Shown here piece by piece: positions 8,521 through 15,749 of a stretch of DNA of 64,000 bases. A program made the translations under genes and the position numbers. Origin of the DNA: Methanoregula sp. PtaB.Bin085 (GTDB taxonomy: Archaea > Halobacteriota > Methanomicrobia > Methanomicrobiales > Methanospirillaceae); assembly GCF_002067035.1 (NCBI RefSeq), contig NZ_MVQB01000016.1, positions 1-64,000 of the forward strand, read 5' to 3'. The notes under the pieces were generated by a model, which was given only the letters and a program-made list of their open reading frames with translations, searched no databases and was not told where the DNA came from. Each line of letters starts with the position of its first letter. Within the stretch, counting starts at the first letter, position 1.

Positions 8521-9305
8521 ATGAACGATCAGGAAAATCCATTCCGGTAGCAGATGAACACCGGCGGGCTGGAAACCTACGAGAAGGATATCGTTTCGAC
8601 TTTGATGGCAGACTGGGTGCCCGATTTCATAACGGCCGGGAATATCGGTCCGGAAATAAGGTGCTGGACGCTGCCTGCGGCACCGGGATCGTGGCGGTGG
8701 ATCTCAATGAATGGATGCTCCGGGTTGGCCGGCACTGCACCGCCCGCGAAGGCACAACAACCATCGAATGGTATCAGAGCGATATCACCCGGATGCCGGT
8801 TTCCGATGGCGAATTCGACATGGTCCTGTGCCAGCAGGGGCTCCGGTTCTTCCCGGACAAGGCAGCGGCCCTGCAGGAGATGGCCCGGGTGCTTGCACCG
8901 GGAGGAAGGCTTGCCCTGAGTGTCTGGGGCCGTGCCGAGAAGAGCCCGCACGTGGGCATCATCTGTGACGTGTTCCGGGATTATTTCGGGGAAGATTCGA
9001 CAACCATTTTCAAGGTTGCATGCTCGCTCTCCGATCCCGCAGTGCTGCGTAACCTTGCCGGGGACGCCGGTTTTACCGGCATCAGCATCCGCTCCGGTGT
9101 GAAGATCGCCCGCCATCCCTCGCCCGCTGAGCTTCTGCCCGCGTACTTCTCGGCGTTTCCGGTTGCCGCACAGATATCGGCATTGCCGGAGGAGGAGCGG
9201 GACGGGATGTTCCGCTGCATGATGACGCAGCTGGTGCCCTCCACGGAGAACAACGGGCTTGCCGTGCCAACGGAAAATATCCCCCAGACTGCGGAAAAGG
9301 AGTAA
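8521..9305 (+). pseudogene. Class I SAM-dependent methyltransferase, decayed
   Basis: Reading from the ATG at 8521 gives MNDQENPFR, then an in-frame TAG at 8548, then QMNTGGLETYEKDIVSTLMADWV in the same frame. Near 8640-8650 a frameshift is needed to reach the SAM-binding motif VLDAACGTGIVA in another frame, which then continues to 9305. Motif I runs straight into DLNEWMLRVGRH, so roughly 15-20 residues usually lying between motif I and motif II are missing. Later motifs (FDMVLCQQGLRFFPDK, LAPGGRLALSVWG) are intact. Three separate lesions indicate a pseudogene; if anything is made it is a 214-residue fragment from 8661. Confidence 0.75.
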
Positions 9306-9457
9306 CCCCGCTTTCTGATGAGCGATATATCCATGATCCGGGCGGGAACCTCCATCGGAATCTGAACCGGAAAAACGCCGTCACATGCATTCGGGGTTGC
9401 GCACCCGGGGCACGCTTTCTTATAGGCTGAGCGCGATGAAGCCATGAGGAAGCCACT

Positions 9458-10390
9458 ATGACCAGATACCCGCTGAAACCGGCCGACCGGGTCGAGATCA
9501 TCGTCCTGGTCGATAATTATACCGATTCGCTGAAAATACCGGATACTCCCGTTGACCGCAGGCCGCCGTACGACCCGGGGCGCCATCTCCTTGCAGAGCA
9601 TGGCTTCTCCTGTCTTGTCCGGGTCTTTGCAAAAAAGAAGGAGCATGCGATCCTGTTCGATGCCGGGCTCTCCTGTGAGTGCCTGCCGTGGAACCTCCGG
9701 CAGCTGGGGCTCTCCGCTGCCGGAATAGAGGCTGTTGTCCTGAGCCACGGCCACTACGATCACACCGGCGGGCTTGGGCTTGCGGTCAGCGGTGCGGGGC
9801 ACCAGGTTCCTCTCATCGCCCACCCTGATGCGTTTCTCCCGCGACGGCGGAACGTTCCTGCCACGGGAATAACCGTTCAGCCGCATCCGGATGCGGCAGC
9901 GCTGAAAAAAGCAGGGGCCGATATCAGGATGTACAGTGAACCAACGCCGCTCGCTGCCGGCCACCTGCTCGTAACCGGCGAAGTGGAACGGATAACAGCG
10001 TTCGAAAAAGGACTGCCGGGATTTGAGATCGAGAAGGACGGCCGGTGGATCCCTGATCAGTATCTGGACGACCAGGCGCTGGTGATGAACGTTGCGGGCA
10101 AGGGCCTCGTTGTGATGAGCGGGTGCGCCCACGCCGGGATCGTTAATACCGTGGAGTATGCACGGAAGATCACCGGTACGAATCATGTCCACGCGGTTCT
10201 TGGCGGGTTCCACCTCAACGGCAAGGCTTTTGAATCTGTCATCCCGCCGACCATTGATGCGCTGAAAAAGATCGGCCCTGATTACATTGTCCCGATGCAC
10301 TGCACCGGGTGGGACGCGATCAACCGGTTCCTGGCCGCGATGCCGGGGAAGTGCATCCTGAATACGGTGGGGACAACGTACGTGTTCTGA
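9458..10390 (+). CDS. MBL-fold metallohydrolase, dihydropterin-type (COG1237)
   Basis: 310 residues. The metallo-beta-lactamase metal site SHGHYDHTGG is near residue 105, with later ligands in SGCAHAGIVN (about 222) and PMHCTGWDA (about 285). Overall layout matches the COG1237 branch annotated as 7,8-dihydropterin-6-methyl-4-(ribofuranosyl)aminobenzene-5'-phosphate synthase, proposed to act in methanopterin synthesis. That function is family-level knowledge and has not been shown for every member. AGGA lies eight bases before the ATG. Confidence 0.8.
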   Translation: MTRYPLKPADRVEIIVLVDNYTDSLKIPDTPVDRRPPYDPGRHLLAEHGFSCLVRVFAKKKEHAILFDAGLSCECLPWNLRQLGLSAAGIEAVVLSHGHYDHTGGLGLAVSGAGHQVPLIAHPDAFLPRRRNVPATGITVQPHPDAAALKKAGADIRMYSEPTPLAAGHLLVTGEVERITAFEKGLPGFEIEKDGRWIPDQYLDDQALVMNVAGKGLVVMSGCAHAGIVNTVEYARKITGTNHVHAVLGGFHLNGKAFESVIPPTIDALKKIGPDYIVPMHCTGWDAINRFLAAMPGKCILNTVGTTYVF

Positions 10391-10461
10391 ACCGGAACGG
10401 GGGGTCCTTTCGGGCCGAATCTCCAATCAGGAATATCCCCGATCTTTCCCGTCACGATCCG

Positions 10462-10872
10462 TTACTCCTGCATATTCTCCTGCGCATACTTTATTCTGAG
10501 TACCCGGTCAAAATGCTCTACGGCATCATGGTCAGTAAAAATCTGTACGTGAATCTCAGGAATCTGATCCGGCTCTGCCCGAGGCAGCCTTTTTCTCATG
10601 GTACCGGGCCTTTTTGCGATGAGGTATTTTTTGATCGTCTGCGGGTGCGGCCGTGCATCAATAAGAACCCGTTCGATCCGCTCCACCCGGTAGGGGAAGG
10701 ACATGTACGTGCCGGAGTAATTCCGCTGCAAAAAGCCCGATATGGCCGAAGAGGCCGAAATGTCCAGAGAGAAATGCTCACGGATCTCGCGGACGGTAAC
10801 CCAGCGCCGGGATTCCTCCGACTCTTCCATGAAACGTTCCAAAAGTTCCGGAACATCCGCGTTACGTACCAT
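10462..10872 (-). CDS. wHTH-like small protein, family copy 2
   Basis: 136 residues. It shares with two other small proteins here (10862-11182 and 14999-15298) the pattern WVTVxExRxxF, an ISGFL/LSGFL helix, FPYxVxxIxR and a P...KKYLI segment, which reads like a winged-helix domain. This copy has a longer acidic-basic C-terminal tail (DQIPEIHVQIFTDHDAVEHFDRVLR). It overlaps the preceding copy by 11 bases, so both are probably translated from the mrp operon transcript. No known family is recognised; DNA binding is inferred. Confidence 0.7.
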   Translation of the reverse strand: MVRNADVPELLERFMEESEESRRWVTVREIREHFSLDISASSAISGFLQRNYSGTYMSFPYRVERIERVLIDARPHPQTIKKYLIAKRPGTMRKRLPRAEPDQIPEIHVQIFTDHDAVEHFDRVLRIKYAQENMQE

Positions 10873-11182
10873 GCGCAGTTCCCGGATCGCGGGAATACCG
10901 CCGGACCACCGCTTGCGGATCGCGGTGCTTCAGGAGGTACCGGCACCTCTTTGGATCCGACGGAAGTTCCCTGTCCTCCCTCGTGATGTTCGCAACGATG
11001 TATGGGAACTGCCCGAAAGGCCCGTGCTCGAGCCTGCGCAGGAACCCGGAGAGCGTGTTGCACTGGTACCGGCTCAGGCCGAACCGTTCGCGAAGCTCCT
11101 GGACGGTGACCCATCGTTCCTCCATTCCCTGTTCCAGCATCCAGCCCTCCAGCAGCTCGGGGATTCCTTGATATTTGTTCAT
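10862..11182 (-). CDS. wHTH-like small protein, family copy 1
   Basis: 106 residues, starting MNKYQGIPELLEGWM. Core signature: ERWVTVQELRERFGLSRYQC, TLSGFLRRL, FGQFPYIVANITRED, then PKRCRYLLKHRDPQ. The first block looks like a recognition-helix pair, the second like a wing. AGGAT precedes the ATG. It begins 24 bases after mrp and overlaps the next copy, so it is the third gene of the nifX-like/mrp operon. Function unknown; by form a DNA-binding or protein-interaction adaptor. Confidence 0.72.
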   Translation of the reverse strand: MNKYQGIPELLEGWMLEQGMEERWVTVQELRERFGLSRYQCNTLSGFLRRLEHGPFGQFPYIVANITREDRELPSDPKRCRYLLKHRDPQAVVRRYSRDPGTAHGT

Positions 11183-11206
11183 ACCTGCAATCCTTTTCCC
11201 CTCTGG

Positions 11207-12073
11207 TCAGGACTCGACGCGTTTCTCCAGATTCTCCATGATGGCACCGAACGCTTTCCATGCCGGAGTATCTGCGTGGCGGAGCACGTAGGGGCGGCCT
11301 TCATCCCCGGCCTTCACCATTGCCGGATCGATTGGTATTGCCCCGAGATAGGGAACGTGAAGGTCCGCGGCTGCTTTTTCCCCTCCGCCCCTGCCGAACA
11401 GGTCGATGGTCCCGCCGCAGTGGGGGCAGACCATCCCGCTCATGTTCTCGATGATGCCGATGACCGGCAGTCCCAGTTTCTCGATGAATTTTACCGCCTT
11501 TTTTGCATCAATTACGGCAACGTCCTGCGGAGTGGTGACGATAACGGCGCCCTTCACGCCGGGAGCCAGCTGGGCGATTGTGAGCGCCTCATCTCCGGTC
11601 CCGGGCGGGAGATCTACGATCAGGTAATCAAGCGCCCCCCAGTTCACATCTTCGAGGAACTGGCGGATTGCCGCCATCTTCATCGGTCCCCGCCAGATGA
11701 CCGGTGAGCTTGCATCCGGCAGCAGGAACCCCATGGACATGACCGCAAGGTTCCCGGTCACCCGGACTGGCTCTATGGTCCTGCCAAAGACTGTCGGGTG
11801 ATGGTTTTCAATGCCCAGCATCGTGGGGATGCTGGGGCCGTGGATATCGAGATCGAGCAGGCCGACCTGCCTCCCGTGTCCGGCAAGCGCCGAGGCCAGG
11901 TTGGTCGAAACCGTTGATTTGCCAACGCCGCCCTTACCGCTCAGGACAAGGATGACATGATGTACGTCCATCGTCACTTTCGGGGGCAGCTCTTTCTGGG
12001 TAGGAACCGGTCCTTTCGTTTCAGGGATTTTCTTGTTTATTCTCGTTTTCATACTCTCAATCCATCCATGCAT
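11207..12073 (-). CDS. Mrp/NBP35-type ATP-binding Fe-S carrier protein
   Basis: About 288 residues of the Mrp/ApbC/NBP35 family: deviant Walker A GKGGVGKST near residue 47, DLDIHGPSIPTMLG, DLPPGTGDE (Walker B/switch), and the cluster-binding pair CPHC near residue 217. These proteins bind [4Fe-4S] clusters at a dimer interface and hand them to apo-proteins in an ATP-dependent way. The start is uncertain: an ATG at 12073 with AAGGG upstream is used; a TTG at 12094 adds seven residues. It follows the NifX-like gene closely, a common pairing. Confidence 0.92.
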   Translation of the reverse strand: MHGWIESMKTRINKKIPETKGPVPTQKELPPKVTMDVHHVILVLSGKGGVGKSTVSTNLASALAGHGRQVGLLDLDIHGPSIPTMLGIENHHPTVFGRTIEPVRVTGNLAVMSMGFLLPDASSPVIWRGPMKMAAIRQFLEDVNWGALDYLIVDLPPGTGDEALTIAQLAPGVKGAVIVTTPQDVAVIDAKKAVKFIEKLGLPVIGIIENMSGMVCPHCGGTIDLFGRGGGEKAAADLHVPYLGAIPIDPAMVKAGDEGRPYVLRHADTPAWKAFGAIMENLEKRVES

Positions 12074-12115
12074 TTTCGAATTTCCCTTGCCCAACTCCTG
12101 GCAGTATCTTCTTCG

Positions 12116-12472
12116 TCAGGCTTGCGGGAGAGTTTTCCAGGATTCGTTCTCTGCACAGTTGCGGAGGATCTCATCAATAGCCTGCCGTACCGTTCCCGTA
12201 TCGCTGAATTGATGAAGCGCAATGTTTGTCCCGGTCAGGAGGGCAGGCGCGTTCTCACCAATATCTCCGGTAATAACCGCGTCCAGCCCGTTGTTTTTCA
12301 GGAGCCGGACTGCGTTCTGCCCGATACGCGTATTGCTGATGACAAATCCGTTCCGTATCGCTTCCGTTTCTCCGGTATCGGAATCATAGAAGATAAAAAA
12401 CGGCGCCCGTGCAAAATGGCGTTCGAACGCACTGTCCAGCGTCTTTCCCCGTGCCGTGATACAGATCTTCAT
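12116..12472 (-). CDS. NifX/NafY-like dinitrogenase iron-molybdenum cofactor domain protein
   Basis: 118 residues of the DiNase_FeMo-co (COG1433) family: MKICITARGKTLDSAFERHFARAPFFIFYD, the DAVITGDIGENAPALL strand-loop and a short C-terminal helix. Relatives bind metal clusters or cofactor precursors. GGAGG lies six bases before the second of two adjacent ATGs, which is chosen. It heads a minus-strand operon with mrp and two wHTH-like genes, under a promoter containing the shared CATATG operator. No nitrogenase genes are in the window, so a role in another cluster assembly is inferred. Confidence 0.88.
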   Translation of the reverse strand: MKICITARGKTLDSAFERHFARAPFFIFYDSDTGETEAIRNGFVISNTRIGQNAVRLLKNNGLDAVITGDIGENAPALLTGTNIALHQFSDTGTVRQAIDEILRNCAENESWKTLPQA

Positions 12473-12490
12473 CATCTGCCTCCGCTATTA

Positions 12491-12510
12491 TTACTCATAT
12501 GCGCATAAAT
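12491..12510 (-). promoter_or_regulatory. Shared operator/promoter site 1 (nifX-like/mrp operon)
   Basis: Plus-strand text TTACTCATATGCGCATAAAT, identical over 20 bases to site 3 and 17/20 to site 2. It sits 18-38 bases before the operon ATG and overlaps the A/T-rich TATA region (ttatttatg on the minus strand). The central CNCATATGNG is palindromic. It is probably an operator overlapping the core promoter. Confidence 0.7.
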
Positions 12511-12554
12511 AAGTTAAAACCTTTTGTCCGGGTCGACTACACTGATGGGCGGCG

Positions 12555-12595
12555 GTAGTATGAAAAGAGGATGCAGATCAGCTCATACTTAAAAA
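12555..12595. terminator. Small stem-loop between converging signals
   Basis: Inverted repeat AGTATGA (12557-12563) / TCATACT (12583-12589), followed on the plus strand by a short A-run. It lies between the end of atwA and the nifX-like promoter and may be a terminator. Weak evidence. Confidence 0.25.
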
Positions 12596-12634
12596 GATGT
12601 GGCGGCTGGAGACTGGTAAAAGTGCGGATTCGTG

Positions 12635-14233
12635 TCATCCCTCTTTCGTGTCCTCTGCAGTGATCTTCGCGAGTATCTCTTTTGCCGGCCCGATGTCGAT
12701 AATCTTCCCGCCCCGCATCAGGGCGAGCCTGTCGCAGATGTCACTGACAAAGTCCATGTCGTGCGAGACGACGATAAAGGTCTCGTCCATTTCGTCCCGG
12801 GCATGCAGGATCGAGCTCTTGACGTCCTGCTTGGTTATCGGGTCCATCGTGCCGGTTGGCTCGTCGAGCACTACGATGCGAGGTTCTTTGATGAGCACCT
12901 GTGCGAGGGCAACGCGGTGCCGCTCGCCATCTGATAGTTCTCCCGGGAACCGGTTCAGGATTGCCCGGGCTTTCTCCTGGGAGAACCCTGCCATCTTCAG
13001 GGTGATGACCGCTTTACGTATCGCAAGCTCTTTGGGGAATTCGAGACCGATTGAGTCGGTCAGATTGTCGATGACTGTGCGGTGCGGGAAGAGATCATAT
13101 TCCTGGTGAAGCAGGCCGATATATTCCTTGGCTCTCCCCCGCTCATCAACGCCGGGTTTTGTCATATCAACCCAGTCGTCTCCGATCAGGATGTTCATCT
13201 CACCGCTGGTGGGCTCGATGATACCGGCAATGATCCGGGACAGGGTGGTCTTGCCGGCACCGCTCTTGCCGATGATTCCGAAGATCTCTTTTTTTGCCAC
13301 GTCGAATGTTACGGTATTGACTGCCCGGACCATGCCGCGGTCGACCGAGATATACCGTTTGGTCACGTCCCGGGCAGCGAGAATCTTGTCACCAAGTTCA
13401 ACATTGTCTGCGTCAACCATCTCGCGATGATCCTTTGTAAAAGACCTGATAACGGACTTAGGGGAACCGATGGCTTGGATCTTCCCGTCTGCAAGGAGGA
13501 TGGCGCGATCTGTCATATCCTCAATCGTCTGCGAGAAGTGGGAGGTGACAACCATGCCCATCCGGTTCTTCCGGGCCGCCTCGATAAGCATCCCATGAAC
13601 GAGTTTTGCTGTTACAGGATCGAGCGTGCCGGTAGGTTCATCCGCAAAGAGCATGGCTGGGTTCTTGGCCAGCTGCCGGGCGAGGACAACACGCTGCTTC
13701 TCGCCGCCCGAGAGGTCGCGCGCGATGTGCATCATCCGGTGCGAGAGTTTCACCTGGTCGATGAGGTCCGCGGCACGGTTGATCGCGAGTTCCGGCGGGT
13801 AGCGTACGTCGTCAAGGGCATGGAGGACATTCTCGATCACCCGGTCGTCGCCATACAGGGCGAACGTGCGCTGGAACATGATCGCTGTCCGGTTCATGAC
13901 CCTGGATTTCATTCCGTCCGTTTTCTCGTCCCAGAGATCCACTTCAACCGCATCGAGTGTTCCACCGCATTCCGGACATCTTCCGCCGGCCCGGCTCTGC
14001 ACGTCCATGAAGGTACAGCGGTTGCAGGCAGCCATGTGGTACACGATCGATCCGGCAGTCGGCGGATCTTCGATGCCCCGGAGGAGGTGCATGAGCACGC
14101 TCTTGCCCGCACCGCTCCGGCCGATGATCCCGATGACTTCCCCTTCCGGGATCTCGAAAGATACGCTGTTCAGGACTCGGGTGTCCCCGTACTCCATGCA
14201 CAGTTTCTGCACGCTGATGAATGGATCCGGCAT
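12635..14233 (-). CDS. atwA: Methyl-coenzyme M reductase activation component A2
   Basis: 532 residues with two ABC ATPase domains in tandem. Domain 1: Walker A GRSGAGKS (38-45), signature LSGGEKQR. Domain 2: Walker A GKSGAGKT, signature LSDGERHR (altered from LSGGE). A zinc-type insertion CNRC...CPEC (70-89) lies in domain 1 after the first strands, a hallmark of component A2. Component A2 provides the ATP-dependent part of reductive activation of methyl-coenzyme M reductase. The start MPDPFISVQ is preceded by GGGAG; it follows the 47-aa DUF5320-like gene by 19 bases, so the two form an operon under operator site 2. Confidence 0.93.
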   Translation of the reverse strand: MPDPFISVQKLCMEYGDTRVLNSVSFEIPEGEVIGIIGRSGAGKSVLMHLLRGIEDPPTAGSIVYHMAACNRCTFMDVQSRAGGRCPECGGTLDAVEVDLWDEKTDGMKSRVMNRTAIMFQRTFALYGDDRVIENVLHALDDVRYPPELAINRAADLIDQVKLSHRMMHIARDLSGGEKQRVVLARQLAKNPAMLFADEPTGTLDPVTAKLVHGMLIEAARKNRMGMVVTSHFSQTIEDMTDRAILLADGKIQAIGSPKSVIRSFTKDHREMVDADNVELGDKILAARDVTKRYISVDRGMVRAVNTVTFDVAKKEIFGIIGKSGAGKTTLSRIIAGIIEPTSGEMNILIGDDWVDMTKPGVDERGRAKEYIGLLHQEYDLFPHRTVIDNLTDSIGLEFPKELAIRKAVITLKMAGFSQEKARAILNRFPGELSDGERHRVALAQVLIKEPRIVVLDEPTGTMDPITKQDVKSSILHARDEMDETFIVVSHDMDFVSDICDRLALMRGGKIIDIGPAKEILAKITAEDTKEG

Positions 14234-14252
14234 GATCTCCCGCGCTCCCGGA

Positions 14253-14396
14253 TTACGTTGCTTGCCGGTTCTCCGGCACCGGATTGTTGTGGCGGCCAGT
14301 CTCTTCCTGTATGCGGCCATCCTGCCCGCAGGGTCCCCTGCCCCGGCCGATAACCCGTCCGCGTTTCAGCGGTCCTTTCCCGTTAAAATTCGGCAT
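14253..14396 (-). CDS. DUF5320-like small protein (47 aa)
   Basis: Reading from the ATG at 14396 gives a 47-residue protein starting MPNFNGKGPLKRGRVIGRGR and continuing GPCGQDGR. The N-terminal pattern MPxxxGxGPxxxGxxxGRGxGxC matches DUF5320 small proteins, which are often found beside NifX-like, Mrp and DUF134 genes, as here. GAGG lies eight bases upstream. The gene lies between operator site 2 and atwA, with 19 bases to the atwA start. Its cysteine and Gly/Arg-rich start may bind metal or nucleic acid; the function is unknown. Confidence 0.75.
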   Translation of the reverse strand: MPNFNGKGPLKRGRVIGRGRGPCGQDGRIQEETGRHNNPVPENRQAT

Positions 14397-14424
14397 TGCG
14401 CTTTCCTCGTTTCGCAGGGAATTA

Positions 14425-14444
14425 TTACACATATGAGCATAAAG
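14425..14444 (-). promoter_or_regulatory. Shared operator/promoter site 2 (DUF5320/atwA operon)
   Basis: Plus-strand text TTACACATATGAGCATAAAG, 17/20 identical to sites 1 and 3, with the palindromic core CNCATATGNG kept. It lies 29-48 bases before the DUF5320-like ATG, in the core promoter position. Confidence 0.68.
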
Positions 14445-14568
14445 ATTTAAGGATCAGGATCAAAAAAAGAACATGCGGCACGGGCGCCGGCATGCATCTC
14501 CCGGATGCCCTGAACAGCTCCGGCATGACGGGTCCCGCCCGCTCAGGAATTACAGAATTGTTCTTCGC

Positions 14569-14934
14569 TCACGCGTCACTGGTGCGCGGGCATTTCGGGC
14601 ACCGGCCCTCTGCGGCTTTTGTGCAGCCGGCCATATTGATGCCCTTGCCGTTCACAAGCGCATCTGCGATCTTGCGCCGGGCCTCGTGCAGATCGCGCCA
14701 TGCGGTCTTACGGGATACGCCAATCCGGGCTGCAGCTTCTTCCTGTTCGAGCCCTTCCAGGTCGATGAGACGGAGGAGTTCGATCTCGTCCGGCTGGAGC
14801 GAGACGCCCGGCCCCTCCTGTTCGCGGCAGCAGGGTTTATAACACCGGCACTCCGGGATGCCGACAATCGTGCGCCGAACGCGCGGCCGTCCCCGACGGG
14901 GACATCCGGGTGTTTCCTGATCTCCACCTGCCAT
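14569..14934 (-). CDS. DUF134/UPF0251-family predicted DNA-binding protein
   Basis: 121 residues. The N-terminus is short and basic (RRGRPRVRRTIVG), followed by CRCYKPCC. Then comes the family signature: VSLQPDEIELLRLIDLEGLEQEEAAARIGVSRKTAWRDLHEARRKIADALVNGKGI, a sigma-70 region-4-like helix-turn-helix (about 45-97). The C-terminal tail carries CxxC (RCPKCPR). AGGAG lies five bases before the ATG. UPF0251 genes are frequently next to NifX/Mrp/DUF5320 genes. It is the last gene of the operon under operator site 3 and is the natural candidate for the protein recognising that operator (inference). Confidence 0.88.
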   Translation of the reverse strand: MAGGDQETPGCPRRGRPRVRRTIVGIPECRCYKPCCREQEGPGVSLQPDEIELLRLIDLEGLEQEEAAARIGVSRKTAWRDLHEARRKIADALVNGKGINMAGCTKAAEGRCPKCPRTSDA

Positions 14935-14998
14935 AGGTTCTCCTGAGTAGTGTGTTTACGCAGAATGGATTAACCTGTTCATCACGGAGACCGGTATT

Positions 14999-15298
14999 TT
15001 ACGGTTCCTGGATTGAGGATTTCTTCAGGTGAGGGACCATTTTGCGGATAAGGTACCTGCTGACGTTCCGGTACGGCTGGGCCGGGTCCCGGATCTTCTC
15101 GATCCGTATCACCCGGCAGGATGATGTGAACATCGGGTTCTTGTGGATCCTGTGCAGGATCCCCGAAATGAGATGTGTGTTGTTCCTCCCGATCCCGAAA
15201 TACCTGCGGAATTCCTGTACCGTGAGCCACTGCTCGCCGCCTCCCCGCATTTCGATATACTCTTCAAGCAGGTCAAGGATTGCCGGCTGGCAGGACAT
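14999..15298 (-). CDS. wHTH-like small protein, family copy 3
   Basis: 99 residues, starting MSCQPAILDLLEEYIEMRGG. It shares EQWLTVQEFRRYFGIGRNNT, LISGILHRI, the S-x-R-VIRIEK strand and P...VSRYLIRKM with the two copies at 10.5-11.2 kb, but has its own spacing and a basic C-terminus. It starts about 20 bases after the Cys-His-rich gene and is followed by the DUF134 gene, so it probably belongs to that operon. A weak GTGAAGT precedes the ATG. The frame is open further upstream, but the extension has no homology to the other copies. Confidence 0.7.
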   Translation of the reverse strand: MSCQPAILDLLEEYIEMRGGGEQWLTVQEFRRYFGIGRNNTHLISGILHRIHKNPMFTSSCRVIRIEKIRDPAQPYRNVSRYLIRKMVPHLKKSSIQEP

Positions 15299-15318
15299 AC
15301 TCTGGACTTCACGGTAAT

Positions 15319-15558
15319 TTACTGGCACCGCGGACCATGGCCGCAGTGGTGCCGGTTTGCCTTCCCGGCAGGGCCCGGTGCACAGCAGCAGCTCTCGCCG
15401 AACTTCTTCGGGGACGTGCATTCATCCCGGTGGCTGCGGCTGCCCGGCCGGTGCCAGTGCTGTTCTCCGCATACACAGGTATGCAGGGGCGTTATGTCGT
15501 CGCTGTCAGGAATATCTCTGGTTTCTGTGTGTGTGTCTTCTGGCATGTATTCATCCAT
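15319..15558 (-). CDS. Cys/His-rich small acidic-start protein (79 aa)
   Basis: 79 residues. The acidic N-terminus (MDEYMPEDTHTETRDIPDSDD) is followed by a Cys/His-rich part: CVCGEQHWH, DEC, SCCCAPG, HHCGHGPRC. Nine cysteines and six histidines suggest metal binding. The ATG lies 21 bases downstream of operator site 3, and a GTAC palindrome fills most of the gap. There is no clear Shine-Dalgarno, so translation from a short or absent leader is possible. It heads an operon with a wHTH-like gene and DUF134. No family recognised. Confidence 0.65.
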   Translation of the reverse strand: MDEYMPEDTHTETRDIPDSDDITPLHTCVCGEQHWHRPGSRSHRDECTSPKKFGESCCCAPGPAGKANRHHCGHGPRCQ

Positions 15559-15574
15559 CGTACAGTACCGTACG
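15559..15574. promoter_or_regulatory. GTAC-rich palindrome in front of the Cys/His-rich gene
   Basis: CGTACAGTACCGTACG: outer arms CGTAC and GTACG form an inverted repeat. It sits between operator site 3 and the start codon, at the expected transcription start, so it may be a second protein-binding site. Confidence 0.35.
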
Positions 15575-15578
15575 ATAA

Positions 15579-15598
15579 TTACTCATATGCGCATAAAT
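15579..15598 (-). promoter_or_regulatory. Shared operator/promoter site 3 (Cys-His protein/wHTH/DUF134 operon)
   Basis: Plus-strand text TTACTCATATGCGCATAAAT, identical to site 1. It lies 21-40 bases before the start codon of the 79-aa protein on the minus strand. Confidence 0.7.
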
Positions 15599-15749
15599 CA
15601 TTTAAAGGAATTGTCTGTGACAAGGCAAATCTCCGGAATAATCCTTATTGCCCGTGAAGTGAAGGATACTCCCGGAGATCAAATCCAAAGCCTCAACATC
15701 TTCCGTTCCCTACACTCCTGAATATCTAAATTGATCGGCACCGGAAACC

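Noticed and set aside
8548-8550. TAG in the methyltransferase gene read as pyrrolysine
   Set aside because: The same gene also has a frameshift and a deletion, and the likely lineage is not known for Pyl; decay explains all lesions.
8981-10426. 481-codon minus-strand frame opposite the methyltransferase remnant and the MBL-fold gene
   Set aside because: No start signal and no domains; the plus-strand MBL motif is clear.
13082-14353. 423-codon plus-strand frame opposite atwA
   Set aside because: Component A2 motifs on the minus strand leave no doubt; the frame is a shadow.
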